Source: Thamnidium elegans
Lineage: Eukaryota; Mucoromycota; Mucoromycetes; Mucorales; Mucoraceae
Assembly: GCA_025201345.1 (NCBI GenBank)
Contig: JAIXMG010000020.1
Span: 496,001-560,000 of the forward strand
DNA length: 64,000 nt
Reading direction: 5' to 3'
Shown here: in pieces, positions 22,665 through 34,951 of the stretch
How the letters are laid out: each line of letters starts with the position of its first letter
Numbering within the stretch: position 1 is the stretch's first letter
The notes under the pieces: generated by a model
The model's database searches: none
What the model was told of the DNA's origin: nothing
What the model saw: only the letters and a program-made list of their open reading frames with translations
Position numbers and translations under genes: made by a program

Positions 22665-25600
22665 TATATATTTTTTTTTTTACCTACATGTAAAAGTTCT
22701 TTAAAATGCTTGGCATCTTTCAAAGCCAACGAAGCGTTATAGACTGAAGTCATCTGTTTGTGAAGTACAGTGTATCTTTCCCAAAACGTAGATTTAAACA
22801 ACATGCATTCCAGTCTTTCTTTCAATCGATTAGTTTTCATCATCTATAGGTGAATTTTTCTATTAAAACATTTTTTTTTTTCTTTACATAAAATTGTAAT
22901 TCGTACCTGTAAACAAAACTTTTCGGGAATACCTAATTTTTCTACTTCTTCCAATGGAGCCAATTCAAACGCCTGGAGTTTTGTTTTCTCTTCATTAGAA
23001 GGTAGATACTTTAACAAATTCAAGATAATTTGTTCGTCTAAAAAGTAAGCGTCCAATTGTAAAAACGAATATCGAATATCATCAAATGGAATCTTTTTGA
23101 TCATATTCTTGATAAAAATATCTATACAAAAAAAAAAAATTTTTAGTATACCTTTCTTTTTATAATTCAATTATTACTTACTAAGATTATAAGCCTTTTT
23201 AGTATCCAAAATATAGGTTTCTTTCTTTTGAGGTTTCGATTTAAGTTCAACCATTGGTTTTTGAGCAAACGTTAATTCAACATCATCAAATACACCTGCT
23301 TTAGCCAACTGATATTCCATAATACTATCGGTAGATTCTAATTTTTTATGTAACGATAGTTCAATATCACGTTCGAAATCATTCCAAATCGTTTGTTGAA
23401 TATTGGCAAAATTCATCTTTTCCCATTCAACAAATTTTAGCTTTTGTTTAGCTTGAAATGCACTAGGTTTACGGCCTGCTTGACCCAAGAATTGGGGTGG
23501 TAAAGGAGGCGATGAAACAGGCGTGTTGGTTGCATTACTATTGGGTGGAGGTGGTGGTGCTATGTATGTGGTTGGAGGGGGCGGAGGGGGTGCAGGCACT
23601 CCATTTACTGCGGGTGGTGGTGGTGGAGGTGGTGGTGGTGGTGGTGGTGGTGGGGGAGGCGGTGGTGGTGGTGGTGGTGGCGGTGGTTGTGATGGCGATG
23701 ATGTTGAAGGAATAGATGGTGCAATTAATGGTTCAGGAAACGTATATTCACACACAGGAGAAACAAGCAACTCGCCATCAACAAGTACAGTAAACCCATC
23801 TCTCACGATAGAAGGAGAGTTAGGACTGAACAATGCAGGCTGAGGTAAAGACTCAATGTCTTCTTCAAAAATAGTAACATCATCCTGCTTTGAAAAATCT
23901 TCATTTAATGATCGTCTAGAACGTTGACTTCCTGTTGTACTTGAAGTTAATGAGCGTACTACATCCTTATCGGATACACTCTTCTTTTCGCTGCTGACAC
24001 TACCTACAGATTGTGATCGATTAGTTGCTGTCGAACTCTTTCTACTGCTTGTTAAACTAGGTGATTTAGCTACAGGTTTTCTAGGTGAATTGATAGTACT
24101 CGCATTAGAATCCACTGAACTTCCACGTGATTTTGATTTAGCATTGTTGTTTAAGGTATCATTGCTGGTTCTTCGAACAAAGCTTCCTATTTTGGATCGG
24201 AAAGATTGTTTGATGGAACCAGAAATTCCATGCGGTGCGCCACCACCAGGTTGAGGTTGAGGTGGAGGAGGTACTTTTTGAATTAGTTCAGTAGCTGATA
24301 CAGCGGATTTAGGTGAAATAGTAACGGCAGGAGCGCTAGCAGGAACAGGAGCAGTCCAAGAGCTACGTAGAGGGTTTTCATTCTTTCTAGGAGGCTGCTG
24401 TAATGATGGTGTCGGTTGAGGTTGCATCGGTTGAGTTCGAAAACTACGTCTCTTTGGAGATGGATTACCGTATTCTGTAAGATTACGTACCGAGTCATGC
24501 AGTTTACGCATTTTGTTTTCAGTATCTAATAGTTCAGTTTTATATCGTTCCTCTGTACTTTTAAAAAATATTTTAAGCATAGCGTTGGTTTGTTTTGATA
24601 AACTAAGGTCCTTTTCAAGATATTCAATTTTAGCTTCTAACGAACCGATCATATCATCTGAGCCATCTATATATATATATAAATGAGTATATATATACCT
24701 TTATATGTGTATTTTTTTTTTAGTGTTACCTATATGTGCTTTTCTTTTGTATTCTTCTTCATCAGCAGAGAACTTGGGTATTAAATTCTGTACAGTAAAT
24801 TCGCTGACATTGGAAATATCATCAGGATAAAAAGCACTTTGATCCATAGCTACTTGTTGTACTAACATTTCAATCAGCTGATACTGATAGTTACTATATC
24901 GCATGTAAATAAATTTTAATTAAAGTCATCCTTTGCGTATAATTCACAAATCTGTGCTCTTTTTTTCTTACCTCTTTTCGGGATTATCTTGAATCTTTAG
25001 TAAATAACAAAGAATGTTGTGTAAACTTTGAAAGGAAGGAGTATTTTCAGTTGAATTCATCAATACTTGTAAAATATGCATTGGATCCATATTATAATAT
25101 TCTTCCATATCCTCTTGTATCGTATCAGCTTCAATTTCATCTCTAAACTTTTGTATAGCCAAATTAATATGTTCATGATGTAAATGACCCATTTTTTCAA
25201 ATATCTTATTAACACCAGCTTCTTCCAATTCGTAGCTCAACATGATTCTTTCCTTTCGATCTTCTACGATATCAGGTCGTACCAGAGTATTGATAAACAA
25301 AACACTGATAAACATGTACTGCGTGATTTGAGAATCACCAGCGCCTACCATACCTGTCATTTTTAAATCTTGACTAGCTCCTACTGCTGAACCCATCTTT
25401 CCTCTACCATCTAATGTCTTTTCAAGTGCTAACATCCAAGCATCAAACCTACCAAACTGAGGACCGTATTGTTTTAATAACTCCATGCCGTGTAACACCA
25501 TCGATCGTCCATTTGGTAAAAAACAAAAGGCTGTTAGAGATTCACATGCTTGAGTTCTTGCAGGGATATAAGGTGATAAAAGCGAAATACAAAAGTTATC

Positions 25601-26615
25601 TATAATCCTCGAGTGTTTGAATGCTTCTTGTAAACCCGACTAGTAATAATATTCAGTTAAAAATCCTCATTTGATTATTAAAATGATAGTAGTAGTACCT
25701 TTTTGTTCATTAGTGTATTTAAACACTTTAATATTTCTAATTCTATTTTATAATCATTTTGTGTTCTGAGAATTTTTATATTAATATATATATATAAAAA
25801 GCACTTGTTTAAATTATAAAGGATAATGGTTACCTATTTTGTTTCTTGTGTATAGTTCCAAGCTCTTTTGCAATGATCTGCATGCCACCGTCTTCAATAA
25901 AACGTTCTAACCAACTGTATTTGGATTTTAGCACTCGAACTAATTTTTAACTAATTATTTTATACATACCTATCAGACGTTCTTATGTAATATGACACTT
26001 CCAGTATTAACTCATACGTAATACCTTTTTGTTTTTGTTTACATAGTATTTTTACATAATTTGGAGGCGCAGACTTCTTGGGAGGTTTCGTACTTGTCTT
26101 TAATTTCAAATGACTGGGTTTCTTTGAAACAACTCTAGGGGTAAGAGGTGAATGTTCATCCGATAGACTAGCCACTTGTTCTGCGCTTAAGTCTAGTTGT
26201 CTCTGTGTCAAAGCGTTAGTCTTTGTAAAAAAATTTTTTTTTTGTAATTCTAGAGAGGGCTTACTGCGACTTCTGAAAACAAGTCTTCTTCTTCTGCACT
26301 AGAAGGATAATATTCTGTATCTATCCACAACTTTCCCGGTTTCACTAATGGCGTGTCTAATAATAATTTTTTTTATTAAATACAAGGACTAAACAATTAG
26401 ACAAGTAAATTACCAGACACATCTTGTTGTGGTTTATAATTTGGAAATACGTCTTTTTTATTTAAAGAATAAAGGGTTTTTTCTTTTTTTGTGTTGGTGT
26501 TTGAAACACCATTAACACTTGTCACAGAAGAAATGGAAGTTCTTCTGGTATAAGGTCGTCTACTGGTGGTCTTTCTAGTATTTCGCTTATTCCCAATATT
26601 AGATATAAAGTCCAT
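21158..26615 (-). CDS. Diaphanous-related formin (Bni1/For3-like)
   Basis: Actin nucleator/elongator for polarised growth and cytokinesis. Thirteen exons on the minus strand: 26615-26414, 26356-26265, 26220-25970, 25914-25834, 25765-25699, 25639-24972, 24893-24730, 24666-23182, 23121-22907, 22843-22684, 22575-22496, 22425-22296, 22239-21158, giving 1558 residues in consistent phase. N-terminal GBD/FH3 region about 100-480 (SWLERFIEDGGMQII, FGRFDAWMLALEKTLDGRGK), a coiled coil (about 515-580) and a Ser-rich linker. FH1 contains 25 consecutive prolines (about 834-858) plus shorter runs. FH2 spans about 915-1310 (KFVEWEKMNFANIQQTIWND, LLLGNFLNGNTYRGGAFGIK). A DAD-like autoinhibitory motif SLLDKLKKDT followed by RRRSDRR lies near 1355-1370. 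About 190 further low-complexity residues follow the DAD, which is unusual. Confidence 0.95.
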
Positions 26616-27304
26616 TTTTAACTCGATTCACACTAAAAAGTGTGATGAGGAAGGAAGAAAAAAAAAGCAGAAAAAAAAAAAAAAAAAAGAAGAGAGAAGA
26701 ATAAAGGAGAGAACAATAAAGTAAAATAAAAAATAAATAAAAAAGGGAAAAAAACACAACAGTTACACACACTCCCTTATTTAACTTAATTTTTTTTATG
26801 TGAAATAGTTCTTTATTGTTTATTGCATACAAAAGATTGTTTAGTAAAATTCTCGTTTTTTTTCAATCAAACCACGTTTTTCTTTAAACACACAAATAAA
26901 ATTTTGTTGTGGTAAATGACCATCAAAAGAAACTCGAGACTCCGATAAACTTGTAAAAAAAAAAAAAAAACGATTTTTGTGCTGGCTTTCAACACGAGAA
27001 CAAATCATGCCAGCTGGTTACCATAGTAACCAATTGGGTTCGGGTAAGGGTCCAACAACAGCTGGAGAAAAAAAGGGAGAACCTTGGTACGCGGTAGGTT
27101 CATGAAAAATTCAGGTCACTTATTTCAGAATAAACATGTAAAATCGATTTTAATTAATTCTGGCACTGGAGTACATAATTTCGGGCTTACACCAAGTATA
27201 ACATAAAAAACCGTTAAAAGCTAAGTATAAAAAGGAGAAATAACTAAAAAAAAAAAAGTAGTGTAGTTGATAGATCGACTGTACGCTAAAAAAAAATCAC
27301 TCCG

Positions 27305-27337
<33 letters not shown>

Positions 27338-27783
27338 TCAAAGAAACTAATAAAGTTGACGGGTTTTGATTTTGTACAACAGACTTCTGATATCTCTTAT
27401 CTCTCACTAAAGAAAAAAACCAGATTTTCATTTCGTATACCGGATTGATCTCCGCTTGTATTTTAGGTGCAAAACTGATACTGACAATGACTCACACAGT
27501 GTGCAAAATAAGTCACTTTTTTTTTTTTGTGGGGTATAAAATAAATGCAAATAACGTACGAAATAAGATCTTTTTCTCTTTTTCTCTTCTTCTTTTTTAA
27601 AAAAAAAGGAAGGAAATATCTGACCGATAAACATAGAACGTTTTATCCCTCAAACATTATATGCATATTGCTTTTAATTTAATTACTTCCGGTCTTTTGG
27701 CATTTGATAAAACTTATATCGACAACATCTTAATCAAGTAAACTTTCTCCTGCTCCCTTTTATATTAAAAATAACTTTAAATT
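26616..27783. promoter_or_regulatory. Divergent promoter region formin / CPA2
   Basis: 1.17 kb between divergent starts. Poly-A/T rich, with the palindromic X-box-like element at 27016-27031 and a long A tract (27306-27333). No coding exon was seen. Confidence 0.45.
27016..27031. promoter_or_regulatory. X-box-like palindrome (RFX-type site)
   Basis: GGTTACCATAGTAACC fits the RFX/Crt1 X-box consensus GTNRCC-N(0-3)-RGYAAC and is nearly a perfect inverted repeat. It lies 400 bp from the formin start and 750 bp from CPA2. A sister element occurs at 53698. Confidence 0.45.
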
Positions 27784-30700
27784 ATGGCTACTTCTTTTGG
27801 TCTCACTGCTCCTCCCTCTAACTCCTCTCGTGGAGGTTCCGCCGTCCAGGTTTCTGAAGAAATTTTAACCAATGTTCCTCTCGTTGATGTTAAAAAAGTA
27901 CTTGTTGTAGGCTCTGGCGGTCTCTCAATTGGTCAAGCTGGTGAATTCGATTATTCTGGTAAAAACTAGTATATTTTTCTGTTTAGTTGGGGGATTTTTT
28001 TTTTTGCTAACATATTTTTATAATATAGGTTCTCAAGCTATTAAAGCCTTGAAAGAATCAGGTATCAAGACAATTTTGGTTAACCCCAACATTGCTACTA
28101 TTCAAACCTCTCATACACTCGCTGATCAAGTTTACTTTTTACCCGTTACCTGCGAATACGTTTCTAACATTTTGGAGCGTGAACGTCCTGATGGTATTCT
28201 CTTAACTTTCGGTGGTCAAACCGCTTTAAACTGTGGTATCGAATTAGATCGTTCCGGTATCTTAAAACGCTTAAATATTAAAGTTCTTGGTACTCCTATT
28301 CAAACTTTAATCACTTCAGAAGATCGTGATTTATTTGTCAAGGCTTTGAATGGTAAAATTTTTCTTTTTTCCTTTTAACTCCGATAAAGGAGATGATCTA
28401 TTTTTTTTTTCTTGCTAACACACTTATGTCATCTATTTAGAAATCGATATTCCCGTAGCTCAATCTACTGCTGTTGATACAGTTGAAGAAGCTTTAAAGG
28501 CTGCTGAAGTTATTGGTTATCCCGTTATCGTCCGTTGTGCTTTTGCATTGGGTGGTCTTGGTTCAGGTTTCGCTGATAATGAAACTCAATTACGTACATT
28601 GGCCACCAAGTCTTTGGCTCTTGTGCCTCAACTTTTAGTTGAACGTTCAATGAAGGGTTGGAAGGAAGTTGAGTATGAGGTTATGCGTGATTCAGCTAAC
28701 AACTGTATTACTATTTGTAACATGGAGAACTTTGATCCTCTTGGTGTTCATACCGGTGAATCTATTGTTGTTGCCCCTTCTCAAACTTTATCTGACGAAG
28801 AATATCATATGCTCCGTACTGCTGCCATTAAGATTATTCGTCACTTGGGTGTCGTTGGTGAATGTAACGTTCAATATGCTTTAAACCCTAGAAGTTTAGA
28901 ATACAGAGTTATTGAAGTCAATGCTCGTCTCTCTCGTTCTTCCGCTCTTGCTTCCAAGGCTACTGGTTATCCTCTTGCCTTTATTGCTGCCAAGATTGGT
29001 CTCGGTCATACTTTACCCAGTCTTCAAAATGCTGTCACAAAGACCACCACCGCTTGTTTCGAACCTTCTCTTGATTATGTTGTCACCAAGATTCCTCGTT
29101 GGGATCTTGCCAAGTTCCAATACGTTGATCGTCACATTGGTTCTGCCATGAAGTCTGTTGGTGAGGTTATGGCTGTCGGTCGTACCTTTGAAGAGAGTTT
29201 GCAAAAGGCTATTCGTCAAGTTGACCCTAGCTTCCAAGGTTTCGATGCTCTTCCTACTCCCTTTGACAATGTTGATGATGCCTTGAGTGATCCTACCGAC
29301 CAACGTATGTTTGCTTTAGGTCAAGTTATGTTGAACAAGGATAAGGCTATTCGTGACAAGTATACTGTTGATCATTTAAACAAGTTGACCAACATTGATA
29401 AGTGGTTCCTTTACAAGTTGAAAAAGATTGCTGATATCGAGTTGAACTTGGCTGAATATGTCGGTACTGCTCTTACTGATTTACCTACTGATTTGATCAA
29501 AAACGCAAAGAAGTCTGGTTTCTCTGATGTCAAGATTGGTCAATTGCTCGGTCATGAGGAATTACAAGTGCGTGCTATGCGTAAGAGTCTCGGTATTATT
29601 CCTAATGTTAAGCGTATTGATACTGTTGCTGCCGAGTTCCCTGCTCAAACCAACTATTTGTATACCACCTACAATGCCTCTACCAACGATGTTACTTTCG
29701 ATGATAAGGGTACTATGGTTTTAGGTTCTGGTGTCTACCGTATTGGTGCCTCAGTCGAGTTCGATTGGTGTGCAGTCTCTTGCTCTCGTGGTTTGCGTGA
29801 ACTTGGTGAAAAGACTGTGATGGTCAACTATAACCCTGAGACTGTCTCTACCGATTTTGATGAATGTGATCGTTTGTATTTCGAAGAACTTTCATTTGAA
29901 CGTGTTATGGATATTGCCGAATTAGAAAGTGCTAAGGGTGTTGTTGTCAGTGTTGGTGGTCAATTGCCTCAAAACATTGCTCTTAAATTACACGAAAACA
30001 AGTTGAATGTATTGGGTACCTCTCCTCTCATGATTGATGCTGCTGAAGATCGTTTCCAATTCTCAAAGATGTTGGATAAGATTGGTGTTGATCAACCTGC
30101 TTGGAAGGAATTAACTAGTGTTGAAGCTGCTTTCGAGTTTGCTGAAACTGTTGGTTACCCTGTCCTTGTTCGTCCCTCTTATGTCTTGTCTGGTGCTGCT
30201 ATGAACGTTGCTTATACTCCTGATGCTCTTAGACATAACTTGACTGATGCTACCAACGTCTCTCCTCTTCATCCTGTTGTTATCACCAAGTTCATTGAAA
30301 ACGCTCAAGAAATTGATGTTGATTCTGTTGCTAGCAACGGTGTTGTTTTAGTTCATGCTGTTTCCGAGCACGTTGAAAATGCCGGTGTTCACTCTGGTGA
30401 TGCTAGTTTGGTTTTACCTCCCCGTGACTTGAATGAAAACACTATGAACCGTCTTAAGGAAATTGCTGATAAGGTTGCAGCTGCATTTGAGATCACTGGT
30501 CCCTTCAACATGCAAATTATTAAGCAAGAAATTCCTGGTCAAGCTGAACCTCTTTTAAAGGTTATTGAATGTAACTTGCGTGCTTCTCGTTCATTCCCCT
30601 TTGTCTCCAAGGTTCTTGGTGTTAACTTTATTGATGTTGCTACTCGTGCTTTAGCTAAAAAGCAAGTTCCTCAACCTACCAATTTGATGAAGAAGGAATA

Positions 30701-31325
30701 TGCCTACCAAGCCGTCAAGGTCCCTCAATTCTCTTGGACTCGTCTTCAAGGTGCTGATCCCTTCTTGGGTGTTGAGATGGCCTCTACTGGTGAAGTTGCT
30801 TGTTTCGGTAAAGATAAATACCAAGCTTTCTGGGTCGCTATTCAATCTACACAAAACTTCCGTATCCCTCGTCGTGGAGAAGGTGTATTGATTGGTGGTG
30901 ATGAAGTTACTGACAAAAAGGATTATGCTCATATTGCAAAGACTTTCCATAACGAATTAGGTCATCCTGTCTTTGTACCTACAAAACAAGACAAGGTCTT
31001 TTTAGAATCTAACGGAGTTCCCTGTGTTTGTTTACCTATTGCCTCTTGTGCTGAAGATAAGCGTGTATTAAACAAATTATTCAAGGATAACCATATTGAT
31101 TTCGTTGTTCACTTGGCCAAGATTCGTGCACCTGATCAATTAGATGAAGGTTATGTCTGTCGTCGTGCTGCTGTCGATTTCGGTATTCCTCTCTTAAACG
31201 ATTCAAAGGTCGCTGCTTTATTCGTTGATTCTTGTGTTCGTTACAGAACCGATCGTCCTCATACTGCTACCGAGATTCCTGAAGAAGTCAAGAGCTGGAG
31301 CGAATATGTTGATGCTAAAATTTAA
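27784..31325 (+). CDS. CPA2: Carbamoyl-phosphate synthase, arginine-specific large chain
   Basis: Makes carbamoyl phosphate from bicarbonate, ammonia (delivered by the separate Cpa1 glutaminase) and two ATP, for arginine synthesis. Exons 27784-27958, 28029-28352, 28441-31325, giving 1127 residues (yeast Cpa2 1118). Two ATP-grasp halves are visible. The first opens [21 protein letters not shown] (about 40-60) and includes [14 protein letters not shown] and [12 protein letters not shown]. The second includes [30 protein letters not shown] and [14 protein letters not shown]. The C-terminal MGS-like allosteric domain ([20 protein letters not shown]) follows. No glutaminase or aspartate transcarbamylase domain is fused, so it is not the pyrimidine-pathway Ura2/CAD enzyme. 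The N-terminus ([18 protein letters not shown]) could be a weak mitochondrial presequence. Biased, optimal codon use suggests high expression. Confidence 0.97.
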
Positions 31326-31593
31326 AGAAACTATTTCTGTGTATATTGTATATTTTTTATTTAGAAAACCAAAAATAATAAAAATTTGATTTATTTTATT
31401 TATAACGTCTTTATAATACGTATATATGAGTGAAAAAAAGAAAAAGGATTTGGGATATAAACAAATAATAAAATATATAGAAATTGGGAGGTTAGCATGT
31501 TTACGGAAGAAAAGAAAGAAAGAAAGAGAGATAGAGAGAGAGATTTATATATAATATGTACAAGATATATAAGAAGAGGCACCTGATAAGTTT

Positions 31594-31627
<34 letters not shown>

Positions 31628-31647
31628 AAAATATGTATATATAGAGT
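31326..31647. other. Intergenic between convergent CPA2 and small ORF
   Basis: CPA2 3' region (AATAATAAAAA signal near 31372) and a (GT)n microsatellite at about 31594-31624. No gene seen. Confidence 0.5.
31594..31624 (+). repeat. (GT)n microsatellite
   Basis: Tract of GT repeats with two TTTG interruptions, immediately 3' of the small minus-strand ORF. Confidence 0.8.
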
Positions 31648-31908
31648 TTAATGTACAAGACTGATAACATTATTGAAAGAATAATTTCTTGAATCGCCGA
31701 CACTAAAGGATCTTGGGCGTTTTACTTCTGAAACAGAAAGAACTTGTTCATGAGGTAAAGGGTTATTTGTACGAGTAATGGCGAAATCTTCCATCATGTT
31801 GGAATGTGAAGCTAAAATCTGTCGAAGTTCTTGGCAAGCTTCATCTTCTTGATTCCAAATATAATTATAAGCAGAAGGTTTCTTTGGGCGTGGTGCAATA
31901 ATATTCAT
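31648..31908 (-). CDS. Small hypothetical protein
   Basis: Intronless 86-residue ORF starting at an ATG preceded by a long A tract on its own strand, as with other genes here. The sequence is not low-complexity: MNIIAPRPKKPSAYNYIW at the start, then an acidic helical part (QEDEACQELRQIL, about 20-32), HEQVLSVSEVKRPRSFSVGD (about 53-72) and a Tyr/Asn-containing tail. RPRSFS looks like a basophilic kinase or 14-3-3-type site. No family recognised. It is convergent with CPA2. Composition and intact frame favour a real gene, but a chance ORF cannot be excluded. Confidence 0.5.
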   Translation of the reverse strand: MNIIAPRPKKPSAYNYIWNQEDEACQELRQILASHSNMMEDFAITRTNNPLPHEQVLSVSEVKRPRSFSVGDSRNYSFNNVISLVH

Positions 31909-33388
31909 TTTTTTTTTTATATATGTATATATGTGTATTATTTACAAAGAAAGTTATTAAAGAAAAGGAAAAAAAAAAAAAAAAAAAAAAAGTATGACCA
32001 TTTTATATACAACATCTGAGTTTATAAACAATTAAGGTTCAATTTCTGACGTCTTTTTTAAATAAAAGTGAAAATAAAGGTTTGCTATTGGTTTTCTTGA
32101 TATGTTTTAGTTGAATTACCGACCCTGATTTAGTTTTAAAGGAGGGGACTCCTGGATCAGCAGGTGTTCAATCTTAGTTGGACCAATATTAATTACTTTT
32201 CAGCCAAAAATAAGTTTTCACTTGAATCCTATAAATGACGAAATTACTGCAGATTCAAATAAGGTCAGATGGATTATATTTGTTTTTAGTTGAAAGGCTC
32301 AGTAAGTATCCTAACCTTAGAGCCTTTTTGAATCCATTGTAATTTACAAGCCTCCCCCCCCCCTTCCAAGCTTCATTTTTTAAAAAGCTTTTTTTGTACA
32401 TCGTTACAAATACTAAACCCGGACCTTGTATGTTCCGAACTTTAAATAATAACAATAATCTTCCTTTGCTTAGATGGTTTGAGTGTGTGTAAGGTATTTA
32501 CTTTTTTGACATGACGTTTCTTTGGCGGAGAAAGTTTTATCTTTTGTAAAGTTATTAGCTTTTAATACACACCTAAACATACTATTCTACATAAGGTATC
32601 GGTTACTATTATTATCCCGTATATAAGTTTTTTTTTTTTTTATGTTTCGTGCGAATAAACATATCCTTTTAATTTGAGAGTCTGTGTAAGTTCTTCCGGT
32701 TCCATCTTCTTTTTTCGACTCCGTAACTGTCATACAATGCGTTAGAAATATAAACAATTACTGGCTTAATTATATTCGCTTTGATAGTTGTATAATCAGT
32801 CAAGTATTTTTCACCCAGTCATTTTAAATAACGACTAATCTAAGGTGGCTATTTATACCTGCAAGATATAAAAAACAAGTCGAAGTTTATGTTAACATTG
32901 ACTGTTTGACAGGTAAACAGTTTGTTGTTATTACTATTAAACACTTGATTTATACCTGTTTTTTTAAGGACGTGTGTGAATCTATCATAACCCTATGTGC
33001 ACACACATGTCGTCCTTAAGGGATTAGCTCAATGGTTTTTAATAGCTTAGTCTGAAAAAAAATTCTCTCTTAGTTTTACAGAGGAAAATGGTTGATGCTT
33101 ATCAACCATTGCAAGCCTATATATACCGTTCCTTTAAAAACAAATGAATACCTACCGAGATTTTTATTTTTATTTTCCGTCCTGTTCATAAACAACTCTT
33201 TTGAGCCCTTTACACTTATACATTCCAGATGTATAAGCTTTTTTTCATGACTGCTTAAAAAAAAAGGTGGGGGAGAAAAAAAACAGTATGACAAAACGAT
33301 AAGGCTTAATTTTTTTTATGAAAAAGCGCCCTAAAAAAAAAGGTTTACCAGTGCTCTTTTTTTTATATTCCATTTATATATTATCACC
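31909..33388. other. Intergenic region with tRNA-like fragment and perfect hairpin
   Basis: No coding exon seen. It holds an A-box-like word resembling a tRNA 5' end (33020-33037) and a perfect 10-bp hairpin (33087-33110). A (TA)4 sequence (33119-33126) follows, then the promoter of the Reg1-like gene. Confidence 0.45.
33087..33110. repeat. Perfect inverted repeat (hairpin)
   Basis: AATGGTTGAT-GCTT-ATCAACCATT: a 10-bp perfect stem with a 4-nt loop. Purpose unknown. It lies about 280 bp before the Reg1-like start and just before a TATATATA run. Confidence 0.7.
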
Positions 33389-34816
33389 ATGGTATCGGTT
33401 ACAGCAGCTACAGCAGCTACAATAAAGAAACCGGTTGCAGAGGATGATTTTGAGTCTCAACAAAAGCGTAATGTACGTCAACCTGAAATGTGCGTTGATT
33501 ATTTATCCTATACTTTTGATGAAATGGACTTGGCTGCTTCTTGGAGAGTAATGACAAAGCAAAAAAAAGACGTTGTTGATGGTATTCGATTAGAAAATGC
33601 ATCTTGGCGTACTTGGGCTAAACAGAGAAATAATTTGAAAACTATTAGTCCTCAAACCTTGAACTGGTATGTGTAATAATATATATATACATATATTGGT
33701 TAAACCAGGGTTTTTATTTTTCTAATATATATATATATATATATTGTGACATATAGGTTGAAGGATAGTGATGTAACTTGGTTATATGGTCCTTTGCATA
33801 CAGTAGTTCGTACGGAAGATGACCCATTTTTAACCCCTAGAAAATCAACTGCAGAAGAAACTCTGGGTTTAATGATACCACGCCACACACAAAAGTTAGT
33901 AAATTCACAACCTCCATTAAAATCGGCTTTAAAGAAAGTAACCACAGCCGACCTTTTAAAACGGTCTGCTAGTGAATTAATGGATATAACCTCGGACCAG
34001 CATCGACGTTCAATCTCAATCTCTGAGGCAAATAATGAATTACATGCAGTGTCACCGAATATTTTGGCTACATATCGTCAGCCTCGATTAAGGTTTAATC
34101 ATCAAGTGGAACAATGCATTGCGTTAACTGATGAAGAAAGAGAACATGAGGATATTGAAGAAGAAGACGGAGACGATTTAATACATGACGACGACGACGA
34201 CGAGGACGACAACGACAACGAAGATGATAGCGATGATGATAATGATCAAATTCATATCACATATTATAACGAACGACGAAAATCTATCAAAAAGATTGCA
34301 CCTGCTCGTCTCAAGAAATCACAATCAGATGCAGACACGGATGACGTATCTTCAATCTCTTCTACGTCAACTGCATCATCTGTTGGCTTTATTACGAGAT
34401 CACCTGTGGTTTCATCACCCGCTGCTGGTCAATTTGAAGATACGGATGAAGATGAAGTTTTATCGTTTTACGATAGACCTACAGCTGCTCAACAATCTAC
34501 ACGGTCAACAGTTATCAGACCTTCTTCGTCTTCTAATTCAATTACACAGCCCTATAAAGAAAAAACAAATATAGCAGAACCTGCTTTAGTGACGATGCAT
34601 CAAACGGCTACAGATATTCAAAAAGATAGTGGAACTAATTCTCCTACATTAATTAATAATATTGCTCTTTGGGCTGCTTCTTATTTATGGCCAGGTGATA
34701 ATAACAGATCGAAACCATCACCACGACCTTCTGTGTCCGCTTCTATCATTCCTACGTCTGCTATCCCTATTCAAAGACATTATGCCCCCACATCATCTAA
34801 TTCATCAAGTTTGTAA
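33389..34816 (+). CDS. REG1: Reg1-like regulatory subunit of protein phosphatase 1
   Basis: Targets PP1 (Glc7) to Snf1-pathway substrates in glucose repression in yeast. Two exons, 33389-33666 and 33757-34816, giving 445 residues. The conserved fungal block is clear: CVDYLSYTFDEMDLAASWR (about 35-53), GIRLENASWRTWAKQRNNLK (about 66-85), and LKDSDVTWLYGPL (94-106) across the exon junction. The PP1-docking region PRLRFNHQVEQCIAL (about 202-216) contains an RVxF-type RLRF followed by VEQC, as in Reg1/Reg2. A long Asp/Glu tract (about 222-270) and a Ser-rich tail follow. Yeast Reg1 is about 1014 residues, so this is a compact version. Regulation by phosphorylation is likely, given many SP/TP and RRxS sites. 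Confidence 0.85.
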
Positions 34817-34920
34817 CAACAACAAAAGCGAACTTCATCTTTGTTATATTATTTCCTTTCTCTTTTTTTTTTCAATCCATACAACTTATTCATTTAGAGA
34901 TACAAACATATACGCTCAGC

Positions 34921-34951
<31 letters not shown>

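Noticed and set aside
23523..23843. Glycine-rich ORF on the plus strand
   Set aside because: It is the antisense shadow of the poly-proline FH1 region of the formin, which has a complete 13-exon model on the minus strand.
33020..33092. Possible tRNA gene
   Set aside because: Only the A-box-like 5' part fits; no anticodon arm, T-arm or B-box GGTTCRANNCC at the right distance.
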